Assembly: GCF_020923495.1 (NCBI RefSeq)
Contig: NZ_CP064048.1
Coordinates: 2,373,501-2,437,500, forward strand
DNA length: 64,000 bases
Direction: 5' to 3'
From: Brevibacillus sedimenti
GTDB lineage: Bacteria > Bacillota > Bacilli > Brevibacillales > Brevibacillaceae
Under the pieces are notes generated by a model. The model was not told the DNA's origin. It saw nothing but the letters and a program-made list of their open reading frames with translations, and searched no databases. How positions within the stretch are numbered: position 1 is the stretch's first letter; each line of letters opens with the position of its first letter. A program made the position numbers and the translations under genes. This document shows, piece by piece, positions 44,685-55,162 of the stretch.

Positions 44685-46766
44685 ATGTGCAAGCGTTGGA
44701 TGGGGAAAATCCTTACGGCCGGCCTGCTGTCGGCGACGCTTCTGACGGGACAGGTTCCCGTGGAAGCAGCCGACTCCAACATCAGGGTCGCGCTGTTTAT
44801 TGATACTGGACAAGGATACCGCGGTGTGGTGCCGGCAGTGACGCTGACCAGCGGCACTGGATTGGAAGTAACGCTCAGTGGCAGCGAGGGAGCGGTAAAA
44901 CTGCCTGCCTTGGGGGGAAATGCGGCGCGTTTTCGCACCGACGAATATCACCTGCTGGTGACGGAAACGAGTGACCTCAACCGGGCTCAGCAAGTGGCGC
45001 AGCAGCTCAGCCAGCGCAAGTGGGACGCTTCCATTCAGGCGGTCCAGCGGGGCGGACAGACGATGTACCAGGTGGTCAGCGGCACGTATGACACGTATCA
45101 GGCGGCGGCAGCCCAGGCCCAAACAGTCGCTCAGGCAACCGGGCAGCAGCCGGCGGTCAAAGGACCGATGAGACTGGAAGCGGGCCGCTTCGGCAGTTGG
45201 CAGCAGGCGTTGGATGCACAGCAGGCGCTGGCTGGCGCAGGTCTTCCGGCGTACCCGGTGCTGGTGGCGGACAATGGCAAGCTGGAATACGCCGTGTGGA
45301 TCGGAGACGAAGTGAGCCAAGACTCTGTCCAGAGCCTGGCGCAAAAAGCGGCGGCGGCCAGACCCGGCTATTCCTACCGGGCAGCGGCGAGCCGTGCGTA
45401 TGCGGTGCTGAAAAAGGACGTGTACGGTTCCGAGACCATATGGAAATACGCGTTCTCGCCGCAAGCCAGGCTGATCGTGGAGCCGAAAAAGGGAGGTGCC
45501 CTGCCGCTGATCGGCGTGGAGGAGCGGGACCAGCGCAAGTATCGGGGAAAAATCGAGCTGTCCGAGTACAACGGGCATCTGACGGTCGTGAATGAACTGC
45601 CGCTGGAGCAGTACTTGTACGGCGTGGTCGGATCAGAAATGGCTGCGGGCTGGCCGCTGGAAGCGCTCAAGACGCAGGCTGTCCTGGCCCGTACGAGGGC
45701 GATCAGCCAAGGGAACAAATACGGCGTGGCCAACGTATCTGACACTGTGTACGAGCAGGCGTACTACGGGTACGGGCGCGAGTCTGCCGACATCCGCCAG
45801 GCCGTCGACGAGACGGCAGGCGAAGTAATCAGGTACAGAGGAAAACTGGTTGAATCCCTGTACTATTCCAACGCAGGCGGCATGACCGCCGACGGCACGG
45901 AAGCGTGGGGCAATCCTGTTCCCTACCTTCGTCCCGTGCCCAGTGAAGACCGCGGACCGCTGGAAACGGCCAACCGCTGGTACTACGTGGCGCTGACGGA
46001 CGGCACCCTGGGATATGTGCGCAGCGACCTCATCCGGCTGAACGGGGGCGTCAATCCTGTGGGATTGAAGCAGGCCGTGATCGCGACGGAGGGGACCAAC
46101 CTGCGGTCCGGTCCCAGCACCACTTACCACCGCGTGCTCACCACGCTGCCCGCAGGGACGCAGGTGACGATCATCCGGGAGGAAGCGGAAGAAAATGCCT
46201 ACGCTTGGACGCGCGGACCGTTTACAGGGCAAGAAGTGGCGGCGATGGTCAACGCCAGTCAGGACCGCAACAAAGCGCAGCGGGTCGGCGAAACAGTGGA
46301 GTCGCTTGTCGTCACCGAACGGGGGCCGTCGGGTCGTGTGCTGGAAATGGAGGCGAACGGCGTGACGCTCAAGGTGTCGTCGCCGGACGCGCACCGCTCC
46401 ATATTCACACAGGGCGGCGGCAGTTTGCGCAGCACCAAGTTTGACGTGGAGGAAATGGGGACGTTTACGGTGTTGGGCGCGGACGGCAAACGGCGCGAGT
46501 ACACGCGTGGCGGCAGCGTGGCGGTGCTCGGGGCTGACGGTTGGGAGTCGCCCTCGGCCAACGGCTACAGCGACCAGTTCCTGATTTACAGCGGTGATGG
46601 CGATTGGCGCACGCTCAGCAAGCAGCCGATGTTCCTGTTCCGCGGCTACGGCTTTGGCCACGGCCTCGGCGTATCTCAATACGGGGCGAAAGCGATGGCG
46701 GAAAACGGGTATGACTATAAACAAATCTTGCAACACTACTACCAGGATGTGACAATTGAGCGGTGA
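44685..46766 (+). CDS. Exported SpoIID/LytB-domain protein with SPOR-like and SH3 segments
   Basis: 693-aa secreted protein. A signal peptide (residues 1-28) is followed by two SPOR-like segments (about 85-155 and 158-230), then a SpoIID/LytB domain. The SpoIID domain begins at ELPLEQYLYGVVGSEMAAGW and contains SLYYSNAGGMTADGTEAWG, is interrupted at about 425-500 by an SH3b-like segment (ATEGTNLRSGPSTTYHRVL), and resumes to end at YGFGHGLGVSQYGAKAMA. SpoIID proteins are lytic transglycosylases acting on denuded glycan; SPOR and SH3 segments would bind wall. ATG 44685 follows GGAGAGGAAGG. It is not the canonical SpoIID, which is shorter. Confidence 0.82.
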   Translation: MCKRWMGKILTAGLLSATLLTGQVPVEAADSNIRVALFIDTGQGYRGVVPAVTLTSGTGLEVTLSGSEGAVKLPALGGNAARFRTDEYHLLVTETSDLNRAQQVAQQLSQRKWDASIQAVQRGGQTMYQVVSGTYDTYQAAAAQAQTVAQATGQQPAVKGPMRLEAGRFGSWQQALDAQQALAGAGLPAYPVLVADNGKLEYAVWIGDEVSQDSVQSLAQKAAAARPGYSYRAAASRAYAVLKKDVYGSETIWKYAFSPQARLIVEPKKGGALPLIGVEERDQRKYRGKIELSEYNGHLTVVNELPLEQYLYGVVGSEMAAGWPLEALKTQAVLARTRAISQGNKYGVANVSDTVYEQAYYGYGRESADIRQAVDETAGEVIRYRGKLVESLYYSNAGGMTADGTEAWGNPVPYLRPVPSEDRGPLETANRWYYVALTDGTLGYVRSDLIRLNGGVNPVGLKQAVIATEGTNLRSGPSTTYHRVLTTLPAGTQVTIIREEAEENAYAWTRGPFTGQEVAAMVNASQDRNKAQRVGETVESLVVTERGPSGRVLEMEANGVTLKVSSPDAHRSIFTQGGGSLRSTKFDVEEMGTFTVLGADGKRREYTRGGSVAVLGADGWESPSANGYSDQFLIYSGDGDWRTLSKQPMFLFRGYGFGHGLGVSQYGAKAMAENGYDYKQILQHYYQDVTIER

Positions 46767-46808
46767 TCCCGTCACGGCTCGTTGGACTGCAGATGAGGAG
46801 TCGGAATT

Positions 46809-47837
46809 GTGGACGTACAACTTTTTGATTTTGAACTGCCAGAGCGGCTGATTGCACAGCATCCCCTGAAGGATCGCACGGCGTCGCGACTGCTTGTCCT
46901 CGACAAGCGGACAGGGGAGCTGACACACCGCCGCTTTACGGATTTGGTGGAGTACCTGCGGCCGGGCGACGTGCTGGTGCTAAATGACAGCCGCGTGCTG
47001 CCCGCGCGCCTGATCGGCGAAAAGAGCGGAACGGGAGCGAAAATAGAAGTGCTCCTGCTCAAGTCGCTTGGCGGCGACCGCTGGGAGACACTGGTCAAGC
47101 CGGGCAAGCGGGTAAAGCCGGGGACGGAAGTGGTCTTTGGCGATGGACTGCTGCGCTGTGTCTGCGAAGAAGTGACGGAGACCGGCGGGCGCATTGTCCG
47201 TTTTCACTACGACGGGATTTTTTACGAGATACTGGACCAACTCGGCACCATGCCGCTGCCGCCGTACATCCACGAGCAGCTGGAAGACCAGGAGCGCTAC
47301 CAGACCGTGTATGCCCGTGAACGGGGGTCGGCGGCCGCACCGACGGCAGGCCTTCATTTTACCGAGGAGTACCTGCGCCAGATCGCGGAAAAGGGCGTCG
47401 AGATTGCGTATGTCACGCTGCACGTCGGATTGGGCACGTTCCGCCCGGTCACCGCTGATGTCGTGGAAGAGCATGTGATGCACGCCGAGTATTACGAGAT
47501 TCCGCCGGAGACCGCCGAGACGGTCAACCGGGCCAAGGCGGAAGGCAGGCGTGTGATTGCGGTCGGCACCACCGCCTGCCGGACGCTGGAGACGGTGGGC
47601 GGCATGCATGACGGCAGGCTGGCGGCCGGATCGGGCTGGACGGACATCTTCATCTATCCGGGTTACGAGTTCCGGATTATCGACGGCCTGTTGACCAACT
47701 TCCACCTGCCCAAGTCAACGCTGGTCATGCTGGTCAGCGCGCTGGCCGGCAGGGAAAACGTGCTGCGGGCATATCGGACTGCGATTGCCGAGGAATACCG
47801 CTTTTTCAGTTTCGGAGATGCCATGCTGATTTTGTAA
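46809..47837 (+). CDS. queA: S-adenosylmethionine:tRNA ribosyltransferase-isomerase QueA
   Basis: Transfers the ribosyl of SAM to preQ1 in tRNA, the penultimate queuosine step. It opens with [18 protein letters not shown], contains [16 protein letters not shown] and ends with [10 protein letters not shown]-type [19 protein letters not shown], all QueA signatures. 342 aa is normal. GAGGAGTCGG precedes the GTG. It pairs with tgt downstream as in B. subtilis, although a terminator and a promoter lie between them. Confidence 0.97.
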   Translation: MDVQLFDFELPERLIAQHPLKDRTASRLLVLDKRTGELTHRRFTDLVEYLRPGDVLVLNDSRVLPARLIGEKSGTGAKIEVLLLKSLGGDRWETLVKPGKRVKPGTEVVFGDGLLRCVCEEVTETGGRIVRFHYDGIFYEILDQLGTMPLPPYIHEQLEDQERYQTVYARERGSAAAPTAGLHFTEEYLRQIAEKGVEIAYVTLHVGLGTFRPVTADVVEEHVMHAEYYEIPPETAETVNRAKAEGRRVIAVGTTACRTLETVGGMHDGRLAAGSGWTDIFIYPGYEFRIIDGLLTNFHLPKSTLVMLVSALAGRENVLRAYRTAIAEEYRFFSFGDAMLIL

Positions 47838-47839
47838 TG

Positions 47840-47862
47840 CCGGGGCTTGTCCCCCGGTTTTT
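47840..47862 (+). terminator. Terminator after queA
   Basis: 6-bp GC stem CCGGGG / CCCCGG, 6-nt loop, five Ts. Confidence 0.7.
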
Positions 47863-47864
47863 CC

Positions 47865-49064
<1,200 letters not shown>

Positions 49065-49082
49065 GAAAAAAGGAGGACAATC

Positions 49083-49379
49083 ATGCAACAACTGCAAGGC
49101 TTTTTGCCCATCATCATCATGTTTGTGATCTTCTATTTTCTGCTGATCCGCCCGCAGCAGAAGCGGCAGAAACAGCGCAATGCCATGCTGGCTTCGCTGA
49201 AAAAAGGTGATAAAGTCGTAACCATCGGCGGTATCCACGGCACGATTCAGGATTTGACGGATGATACCGTTACGCTGCGAATTGCCCACAACGTCCACGT
49301 TACGTTTGACCGCGGTGCCGTTAACAACGTGGTCTCCGCCAGCGAACCGGCTGCGGAATCGAAGGAAGAGTCGAAATAA
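49083..49379 (+). CDS. yajC: Sec translocon accessory protein YajC
   Basis: 98-aa single-pass membrane protein associated with SecDF. The hydrophobic N-terminus (FLPIIIMFVIFYFLLI) is followed by the diagnostic RPQQKRQKQRNAMLASLKKGDKV start and the VVTIGGIHGTI loop. AAAGGAGG precedes the ATG. Same order as in B. subtilis (tgt-yrbF). A strong terminator follows. Confidence 0.96.
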   Translation: MQQLQGFLPIIIMFVIFYFLLIRPQQKRQKQRNAMLASLKKGDKVVTIGGIHGTIQDLTDDTVTLRIAHNVHVTFDRGAVNNVVSASEPAAESKEESK

Positions 49380-49394
49380 GTTTTCATCCACGCG

Positions 49395-49432
49395 AAAACA
49401 TCCGGCTACCTCAATGGTGCCGGATGTTTTTT
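49395..49432 (+). terminator. Terminator after yajC
   Basis: 12-bp stem AAAACATCCGGC / GCCGGATGTTTT, 12-nt loop, extra Ts. Confidence 0.9.
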
Positions 49433-49513
49433 ACGTTTGCTGCCTGTCGCATGCGGGGGAAAGACCGGGTGATGCCCGCGGCTTCGGTCACGTAAAACCC
49501 TTCCGTAAATTGC

Positions 49514-49888
49514 TTAGTACTGCTTGGAAACGGAGTTGACGCCGAATATGCCGCCGACAGCCGCTGTCACAAACGCGCCCAGCAGGTACAACAGGGTGCT
49601 CCACTGCATGGTCGCATCAAAGCCCAAAAACCCGATCAACAGCACGAGCAGGAAGTAAGACAGACCGGTCAGCCCGCCGTAGTACCAGCCTTTTCCTCCG
49701 CAGCGCCGTCCTGTCACATAGCCGCCCAACAAGAGGCCCAGCGCGTTGATGGTGTAGGTGAAATACGGCAGGGTGCTTTCGCGTATGTTGGTAAAGGACA
49801 GCAGCAGGGCGGCCAGGAGAGCGCCCGTCAGCACCAGACCGAGCGTGTATAAGAGACCTGTAAATACCGAGGTGGTAGCACTCCGCAC
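49514..49888 (-). CDS. yrzE: YrzE-type four-helix membrane protein (TIGR04086-like)
   Basis: 124 aa with four hydrophobic helices. GGYVTGRRCGGKGWYYGGLT between helices 2 and 3 is the signature of the TIGR04086/YrzE family. It lies between yajC and the DUF421 gene as in B. subtilis. The GTG start has GAGGAGGG just upstream on the minus strand. Function is unknown. Confidence 0.85.
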   Translation of the reverse strand: MRSATTSVFTGLLYTLGLVLTGALLAALLLSFTNIRESTLPYFTYTINALGLLLGGYVTGRRCGGKGWYYGGLTGLSYFLLVLLIGFLGFDATMQWSTLLYLLGAFVTAAVGGIFGVNSVSKQY

Positions 49889-49958
49889 GGTTAACCCTCC
49901 TCACTGGTCAGTTTGTACCATCTATATGAGGGGCTTGGGCGGCGTATTCATCTTCGCG

Positions 49959-49987
49959 TTGAACATCGGAAGGAATTTTCGTATGAT
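49959..49987 (+). promoter_or_regulatory. Promoter of corA
   Basis: TTGAAC, 17-nt spacer, TATGAT, about 33 nt before the start codon. Confidence 0.7.
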
Positions 49988-50019
49988 GGATGAGGAACCA
50001 GACGGGGGGTGAGGAATGC

Positions 50020-50997
50020 GTGATCAAGACTTACTTTTACAACCACTCGGAGCAGAAGATGTACCACGATGTCGACCTGAGCAAAAAGGACGAATGGCTG
50101 AAGTCACCGGAAGATTTGCTTTGGATTGACCTGTACGATGTGGGGAACAATGAACTTCAGTACATTGCCAAGATCTTTGATTTCCACCCGCTGGCGATTG
50201 AAGACTGTCTGCACGTCAGCCCGCGTGCCAAGGTAGACAAGTACGACGACTACTACTTTTTCGTGTTTCATGCGCTGCGCTACAACGAAGAGAGCGACGA
50301 CGAAATCACCACGGTGGAACTGAACGTTTTTCTCGGTCCCAACTACATCGTGACGATTCACAAATCGCCAATGAACACGATCGGCCGAATCGCGGCCATG
50401 TGCCACCGGAACATCTCCTATCTGAACCGCGGCCCCGACTACCTGCTGTACGCGATCGTGGACGGCATCACCGACGAGTACTTCCCGATCATGGACAGGA
50501 TCAGCGTGCGGATCGACGAGCTGGAAGACGAGATCTTCGAGCACAGGATGGAGGAGATCACGGAAGAGTTTCTGGCGCTGAAGCGAACGATTATTTTGAT
50601 TCGTCGCGTGATATTGCCACAAAAGCGGATTTTCGCCAATGTCAATGGACGCTATTCATTTGACATATCCGAGGAAAACGTTCCGTTCTACAGCGACCTG
50701 ACGGATCACCTGGAGCGGATTGCCGACTCCACGGAGACGTTCCGCGACCTGGTCAACGGCGCGCTGGACACGTACTACACGATCATCAGCGCCAAGACTA
50801 CCGAGACGATGCGCGTGCTGACGATCATCTCCACGATCATTCTGCCGCTGACGTTCATCACCGGCCTGTTTGGAATGAACACATTCAGTTGGCTGGGCCC
50901 GGGGGCGGAGCCGTACATGTTGATCATCGCCCTCGTCGTCATGATCGGCATGACCTTTGCCATGCTGCACATTTTCCGCAAGCGAAAGTGGCTGTAG
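50020..50997 (+). CDS. corA: CorA-family magnesium transporter
   Basis: Homopentameric Mg2+ (Co2+) channel, 325 aa. A soluble N-terminal domain with PLAIEDCLHVSPRAKVDKYD and the long stalk helix is followed by two C-terminal membrane helices; the GMN selectivity motif is in TGLFGMNTFSW. A basic tail (RKRKWL) follows. GTG 50020 is preceded by GGGGGGTGAGG; ATG 49990 is in frame but lies at the -10/transcript start. It is an insertion relative to B. subtilis order. Confidence 0.93.
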   Translation: MIKTYFYNHSEQKMYHDVDLSKKDEWLKSPEDLLWIDLYDVGNNELQYIAKIFDFHPLAIEDCLHVSPRAKVDKYDDYYFFVFHALRYNEESDDEITTVELNVFLGPNYIVTIHKSPMNTIGRIAAMCHRNISYLNRGPDYLLYAIVDGITDEYFPIMDRISVRIDELEDEIFEHRMEEITEEFLALKRTIILIRRVILPQKRIFANVNGRYSFDISEENVPFYSDLTDHLERIADSTETFRDLVNGALDTYYTIISAKTTETMRVLTIISTIILPLTFITGLFGMNTFSWLGPGAEPYMLIIALVVMIGMTFAMLHIFRKRKWL

Positions 50998-51092
50998 CAC
51001 AGCCGGGGTGCGTTTAGTCAAAATTGGCGCTTATACACGTACGGCCTCTCGCGGAGACTAACCACAAACTCTGCGTGGGGAGGCCGACGGAA

Positions 51093-51806
51093 ATGGAAGA
51101 TCTGACAATCGCGCTGATGCGCACCCTGTTTTCCTACTTCTTCCTTTTGGTTCTGCTGCGCCTCATGGGCAAGCGGGAATTGGGGAAACTGTCCGTATTT
51201 GACATCGTCATCTCCATCATGTTGGCAGAGATGGCAGTACTGGCGATTGAAGAGATCGACAAACAGGCGTTCCTGTTCTACGTCCCGATGCTGCTGATCG
51301 GACTGCTGGAAATCGGCATGGCGTATCTGTCGATGAAAAACAAGAAGTTTCGCGACGTGGTTGGCGGTTCGGCCGACTTGATCATAGAAAATGGCCAGAT
51401 TCGTGAAGACGCGATGCGGCGCAACCGGCTCTCTTTTGACGACCTGATGGTTCACCTGCGGCAGAAGAACATCAAGAACCTGGCGGACGTGGAATTTGCC
51501 CTCATGGAACCGACCGGGCAGATGAGCGTCTTTCTCAAACAGTCGAAGCAGCCGCTGACCCGGGAAGACCTGAATCTACCGGACCCAAAGCCGCTGGGTG
51601 AGGTGACGTTTTCGGGCCTGCCGATCCCGCTGATCCTGGACGGACAGGTGCGGGAGGAGGCGCTGCGAAAAATCGGCCAGAACAAGCTGTGGCTGAAACG
51701 GGAAATCCGCAAGTACGGCATCAAGGACATCCGCGATGTCTCATTCTGCAGCATTGACGAGCGCGGGATCATCTATCTGGACACCAAGGACAAACGGCAG
51801 CGTTAA
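51093..51806 (+). CDS. DUF421 (YetF-type) membrane protein
   Basis: 237 aa: three N-terminal membrane helices (TLFSYFFLLVLLRLMGKREL is the family start), then a cytoplasmic alpha/beta domain with GGSADLIIENGQIREDAMRRN and a second copy-like segment SGLPIPLILDGQVREEALRK. The MGKRELGKLSVFDIV motif is diagnostic. ATG 51093 has GGGAGG 9 nt upstream. YrbG holds this position in B. subtilis. Role unknown, with some relatives spore-associated. Confidence 0.88.
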   Translation: MEDLTIALMRTLFSYFFLLVLLRLMGKRELGKLSVFDIVISIMLAEMAVLAIEEIDKQAFLFYVPMLLIGLLEIGMAYLSMKNKKFRDVVGGSADLIIENGQIREDAMRRNRLSFDDLMVHLRQKNIKNLADVEFALMEPTGQMSVFLKQSKQPLTREDLNLPDPKPLGEVTFSGLPIPLILDGQVREEALRKIGQNKLWLKREIRKYGIKDIRDVSFCSIDERGIIYLDTKDKRQR

Positions 51807-51833
51807 CGTACCAAGGCGTCAGCGCCGTGGCAA

Positions 51834-53417
51834 TCAGCGCCGCGGGAAAAAGATGGCCAATTGCTCGCCGATCCAGGGAATGCGCTGGACGTCCTGTTTG
51901 CCGAGAATCCGCATCGCCACGAGCAGCACCATGTACAAAAGCGTGCTGGCGGCAGAGCAGACGAGCAGCGGCAAGATGACCGTCGCGGTGTCGGCAAACC
52001 AGTGAGCAGCCATGTACGAACCGGCGTATCCCATCGCCACCATCGCCGCGCCGATCTTGCACAGCTCCAGCACGTTCACGGTAAAACCGATCACCTTGAC
52101 CAGGCTGGCGAGGTGCAGGAGCGTGACCAACGTGATGTTGATGTTAAGCGCGATCACCGCTCCGTGAATGCCGAACGGGGGCTGAATCGTGAAGACAAAC
52201 ATCGCAACCGTCTTGACAACAGCGCCGATCAGCGTGTTGCGAAACACCACCTGTGCGTAATCAAGCCCTTGCAGCGCAGCCGCCAGCGGCGCCTGAAAAA
52301 AGAGGAAGACGGAAAACGGCGCCATCTCCTTCAACAGCAGTCCCACGTCCGGGTTTTTGTAAAGCAGCCCGCAGAGCGGTTCGGCAAAAATGTACAGCAG
52401 GACGGTACACGGTGCTCCGATGACGAGTGTAATCCGCATCGCCTGATAGATGCGCCGATGCACGAGTGGGGCATTTTTTTGATAGGACGCTTCCGCCACG
52501 GCAGGAACGAGCGAAACGGACAAGGAATAGGTTAAAAACGTAGGAAACAAGAGCAAAGGGACGGCCATCCCGGCGAATTGACCGTACTGGCTGGTCGCCA
52601 CCGTCGTCGAGAGTCCGGACATCACCAGGGCAAACGGCACGATCATCGGCTCCAGCACATAGGCGATCGAGCCGACGATCCTGCTCAGGGTGACGGGCAG
52701 CGATACGCTGAACAACTGGCGCAGGCTTTCGCGGCTCTGAGAAAAAACAGTCAGCAGCGGCTGTTCCCAGATGCGGGCCGCCGTGTTGCGGCTGGAACGC
52801 CGGTACTGCCATAGAATGTACATGAGGCCGGCCGCTTCGCCGAACACGATGCTGCCGACGGCGCCTGCGGTGGCGTATTGAATACCAAACGGCAGGAAGG
52901 CGAGCGTCATAACGACCACTGTCCCCATGCGGACCACTTGCTCCACCAACTGCGAGACGGCTGTCGGCGTCATGTTGTGTTTGCCTTGAAAATAGCCGCG
53001 CAGCACCAGCGAAATGCTGGCGATCGGGATGACCGGCACCGCGGCCAAGAGGACGATATCGGCCCGGGCATCGGCAAACAGCATTTGTGAGATGCGCCCG
53101 GACAGCGCAAGCAACAGCGCGCACAGGATCAGGCTGATACCCCCGGCGACCCCCAGCGCCAGCAGCAGGAACCGGCGGCTCTGCCGGCTGTCCTGAGCCG
53201 CCTCCGTTTCTGCTACCTGTTTGGCGATGGCGACGGGCAGTCCAAATGTGGTCACTGTGATGAGAAAGTACAGCAGGGGAACCACCATCTGGTACAAGCC
53301 CATCCCTTCCGCGCCGATCAATCGCGACAGGACGATGCGGTTGGCAAAGCCGAGCACCTTGGTCACGCCGCCCGCGATGATGAGGATGACCGTTCCGTAA
53401 AAGAAAGACTGTCTCAT
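51834..53417 (-). CDS. spoVB: Stage V sporulation protein B, MATE/MurJ-like flippase
   Basis: 527-aa membrane protein with about 14 helices from the polysaccharide-exporter (MVF/MATE) superfamily, needed for spore cortex synthesis, probably flipping lipid II in the mother cell. It opens with FFYGTVILIIAGGVTKVLGF and contains RLIGAEGMGLYQMVVPLLYF, the SpoVB signature. AAAGGAG precedes the ATG on the minus strand. Convergent with the DUF421 gene, as in B. subtilis. A sigma-E promoter is expected but I could not fix one. Confidence 0.93.
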   Translation of the reverse strand: MRQSFFYGTVILIIAGGVTKVLGFANRIVLSRLIGAEGMGLYQMVVPLLYFLITVTTFGLPVAIAKQVAETEAAQDSRQSRRFLLLALGVAGGISLILCALLLALSGRISQMLFADARADIVLLAAVPVIPIASISLVLRGYFQGKHNMTPTAVSQLVEQVVRMGTVVVMTLAFLPFGIQYATAGAVGSIVFGEAAGLMYILWQYRRSSRNTAARIWEQPLLTVFSQSRESLRQLFSVSLPVTLSRIVGSIAYVLEPMIVPFALVMSGLSTTVATSQYGQFAGMAVPLLLFPTFLTYSLSVSLVPAVAEASYQKNAPLVHRRIYQAMRITLVIGAPCTVLLYIFAEPLCGLLYKNPDVGLLLKEMAPFSVFLFFQAPLAAALQGLDYAQVVFRNTLIGAVVKTVAMFVFTIQPPFGIHGAVIALNINITLVTLLHLASLVKVIGFTVNVLELCKIGAAMVAMGYAGSYMAAHWFADTATVILPLLVCSAASTLLYMVLLVAMRILGKQDVQRIPWIGEQLAIFFPRR

Positions 53418-53513
53418 GGCAGGCTCCTTTACCGCCCAAATTTCGTGAACAGTTCGTACTATAAGAATATGGACGTGCCGCTTGCGGCATGACTACTTTG
53501 AGGGGGAGAGCAG

Positions 53514-53753
53514 ATGGACGAGCAGCGCAAACGGGAATGGTACGTACAGGTGGCCGGCCTGTGCGAAAGCAAGGCAGAGGAATTCGCCCTGCTCGGCTAC
53601 GAAAACGTCACGGCGGAGGACGTCTGGGAGTGCGTCACAGCTGCATACAAGGACATTCCGCCCCTGCATCGCCTGGTCAACGACATCCTGTCGCTGAAAC
53701 CGACCAAGTACATGAACTGGTTGATGCTGCAAATGTACAAGCAATCCCAGTGA
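53514..53753 (+). CDS. comN: Post-transcriptional regulator ComN
   Basis: 79-aa cytosolic helical protein. EEFALLGYENVTAEDVWECV and the C-terminal KYMNWLMLQMYKQSQ resemble the ComN (YrzD) family, which controls comE mRNA and binds DivIVA in B. subtilis. GAGGGGGAGAG is close before the ATG. Position between spoVB and secD is conserved. The following gap (53754-53835) has an unexplained hairpin with no T-tract. Confidence 0.88.
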   Translation: MDEQRKREWYVQVAGLCESKAEEFALLGYENVTAEDVWECVTAAYKDIPPLHRLVNDILSLKPTKYMNWLMLQMYKQSQ

Positions 53754-53835
53754 AACTTTTCCCCTTGCCATTCGTAACAGTTGGCTGATGCGAAGAAAAG
53801 GGGATGGTTGCCATGGTGTTACTTTCCAGCAAAAA

Positions 53836-53865
53836 TTGACACGTTTTTTTCCACTTCGCTATAAT
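53836..53865 (+). promoter_or_regulatory. Promoter of secD-secF
   Basis: Perfect TTGACA and perfect TATAAT with an 18-nt spacer, about 58 nt before secD. The strongest promoter match in the window. Confidence 0.88.
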
Positions 53866-53923
53866 GGGCATATTGGTTTGCGTCTTCTGACCGAACCCTG
53901 GAAGGAAAGAGGGGTATTACTAC

Positions 53924-55162
53924 ATGATCAAATGGGGAAGATTCCTCCTGTTTTTGGTCGTTGTGGGCATGTTGGCCACGCTCATCACCACGACGACCCA
54001 GCAGGTGGCAGGCAACATCCGGCTTGGTTTGGACCTGCAGGGCGGCTTTGAGATTCTCTACGTCGTAGAGCCGCTGGAGCCAAACCAACAAGTGGATATG
54101 GAATTGTTGAAAGCGACCGCGGGCATGGTCGAAAAGCGGGTCAACATCGGGGGAGTGACGGAACCCGTGATTGAGACCGAGTTGCCCAACCGCATCCGCG
54201 TCAAGATTGCGTCGGAAAAGGCCAATCAGGACGAACTGCGCGAGTTGATCGGCAAACCGGCGGTGCTGGAGTTCCGCGACGAAAACGGCAACGTTCTGCT
54301 GCGCGGAAGCGACCTCGCCTCGGGCGGTGCGGGCGTCGGATACGACGATCTGAAACGTCCCGTCGTGACGTTGAAAATTTCCGACCCGAAAAAGCTGGAA
54401 GACATTACCCGGGCCAATCTGGGCAAACCGATGGCCATTTACCTGGACGACAACATGCTGACCAATCCGGTCATTCAAAACGTGATTACCGGCGGAAACG
54501 CCCAGATTTCCGGCAACTTCACCCAGGAGTCGGCGCAGGAACTGGCTGACATTCTCAACTCGGGTGCCCTGCCGGCAAAACTGATCGAGAAGCAGGTGAC
54601 ATCGGTCGGGGCGTCGCTCGGTACGCTGGCGCTGCAAAAAACGATTTACGCCGGCTACGTGGGTGCCGCGCTGATCATCGTGTTCATGCTGGTGGTGTAC
54701 CGATTGCCCGGTCTGATCGCCAACATCACACTTGTCGCGTTTACCTACTTCTGTCTCGTCGTGCTTGACTGGATGGACGCGACGCTCACCCTGCCGGGGA
54801 TCGCCGGTTTCATCCTCTCCGTCGGGATGGCGGTAGACGCCAACATTATTACCTACGAACGCATTCAGGAAGAAATTCGCTCCGGAAAGACGATCCTGTC
54901 TGCATTCCGTGCGGGGGAACGCCGTTCGTTGATCACGATCATCGACGCGCACGTGACCACGCTGATCGCGACAGCGGTGCTGTTCTACTTCGGGACAAGC
55001 TCCATCCAAGGGTTTGCGATCGTGCTGGCCATGACGCTGATCGTCAGCGTCATCACCAACGTGTTTGGTTCCCGCTTCCTGCTGTGGCTGCTCGTTCGTT
55101 CCAACATGATCAAGAAGCCGTTCTGGTTCGGGGTAAAGGAGAGTGAGATCGGTGAGCTCTAA
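53924..55162 (+). CDS. secD: Protein translocase subunit SecD
   Basis: Proton-driven RND-type component that pulls proteins out of SecYEG. One N-terminal helix, then the LGLDLQGGFEIL (D1) motif, a short P1 domain, and five helices with the GMAVDANIITYERIQEEIRSG signature. At 412 aa it lacks the long periplasmic insert of proteobacterial SecD. It overlaps secF by a few codons. B. subtilis fuses both into SecDF; here they are separate genes. Confidence 0.96.
   Translation: MIKWGRFLLFLVVVGMLATLITTTTQQVAGNIRLGLDLQGGFEILYVVEPLEPNQQVDMELLKATAGMVEKRVNIGGVTEPVIETELPNRIRVKIASEKANQDELRELIGKPAVLEFRDENGNVLLRGSDLASGGAGVGYDDLKRPVVTLKISDPKKLEDITRANLGKPMAIYLDDNMLTNPVIQNVITGGNAQISGNFTQESAQELADILNSGALPAKLIEKQVTSVGASLGTLALQKTIYAGYVGAALIIVFMLVVYRLPGLIANITLVAFTYFCLVVLDWMDATLTLPGIAGFILSVGMAVDANIITYERIQEEIRSGKTILSAFRAGERRSLITIIDAHVTTLIATAVLFYFGTSSIQGFAIVLAMTLIVSVITNVFGSRFLLWLLVRSNMIKKPFWFGVKESEIGEL

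Noticed and set aside
53754-53815. Hairpin TTCGT..GCGAA with CCCCTT/AAGGGG flanks after comN as a terminator
   Set aside because: No T-tract on the plus strand; left as an unexplained structure.
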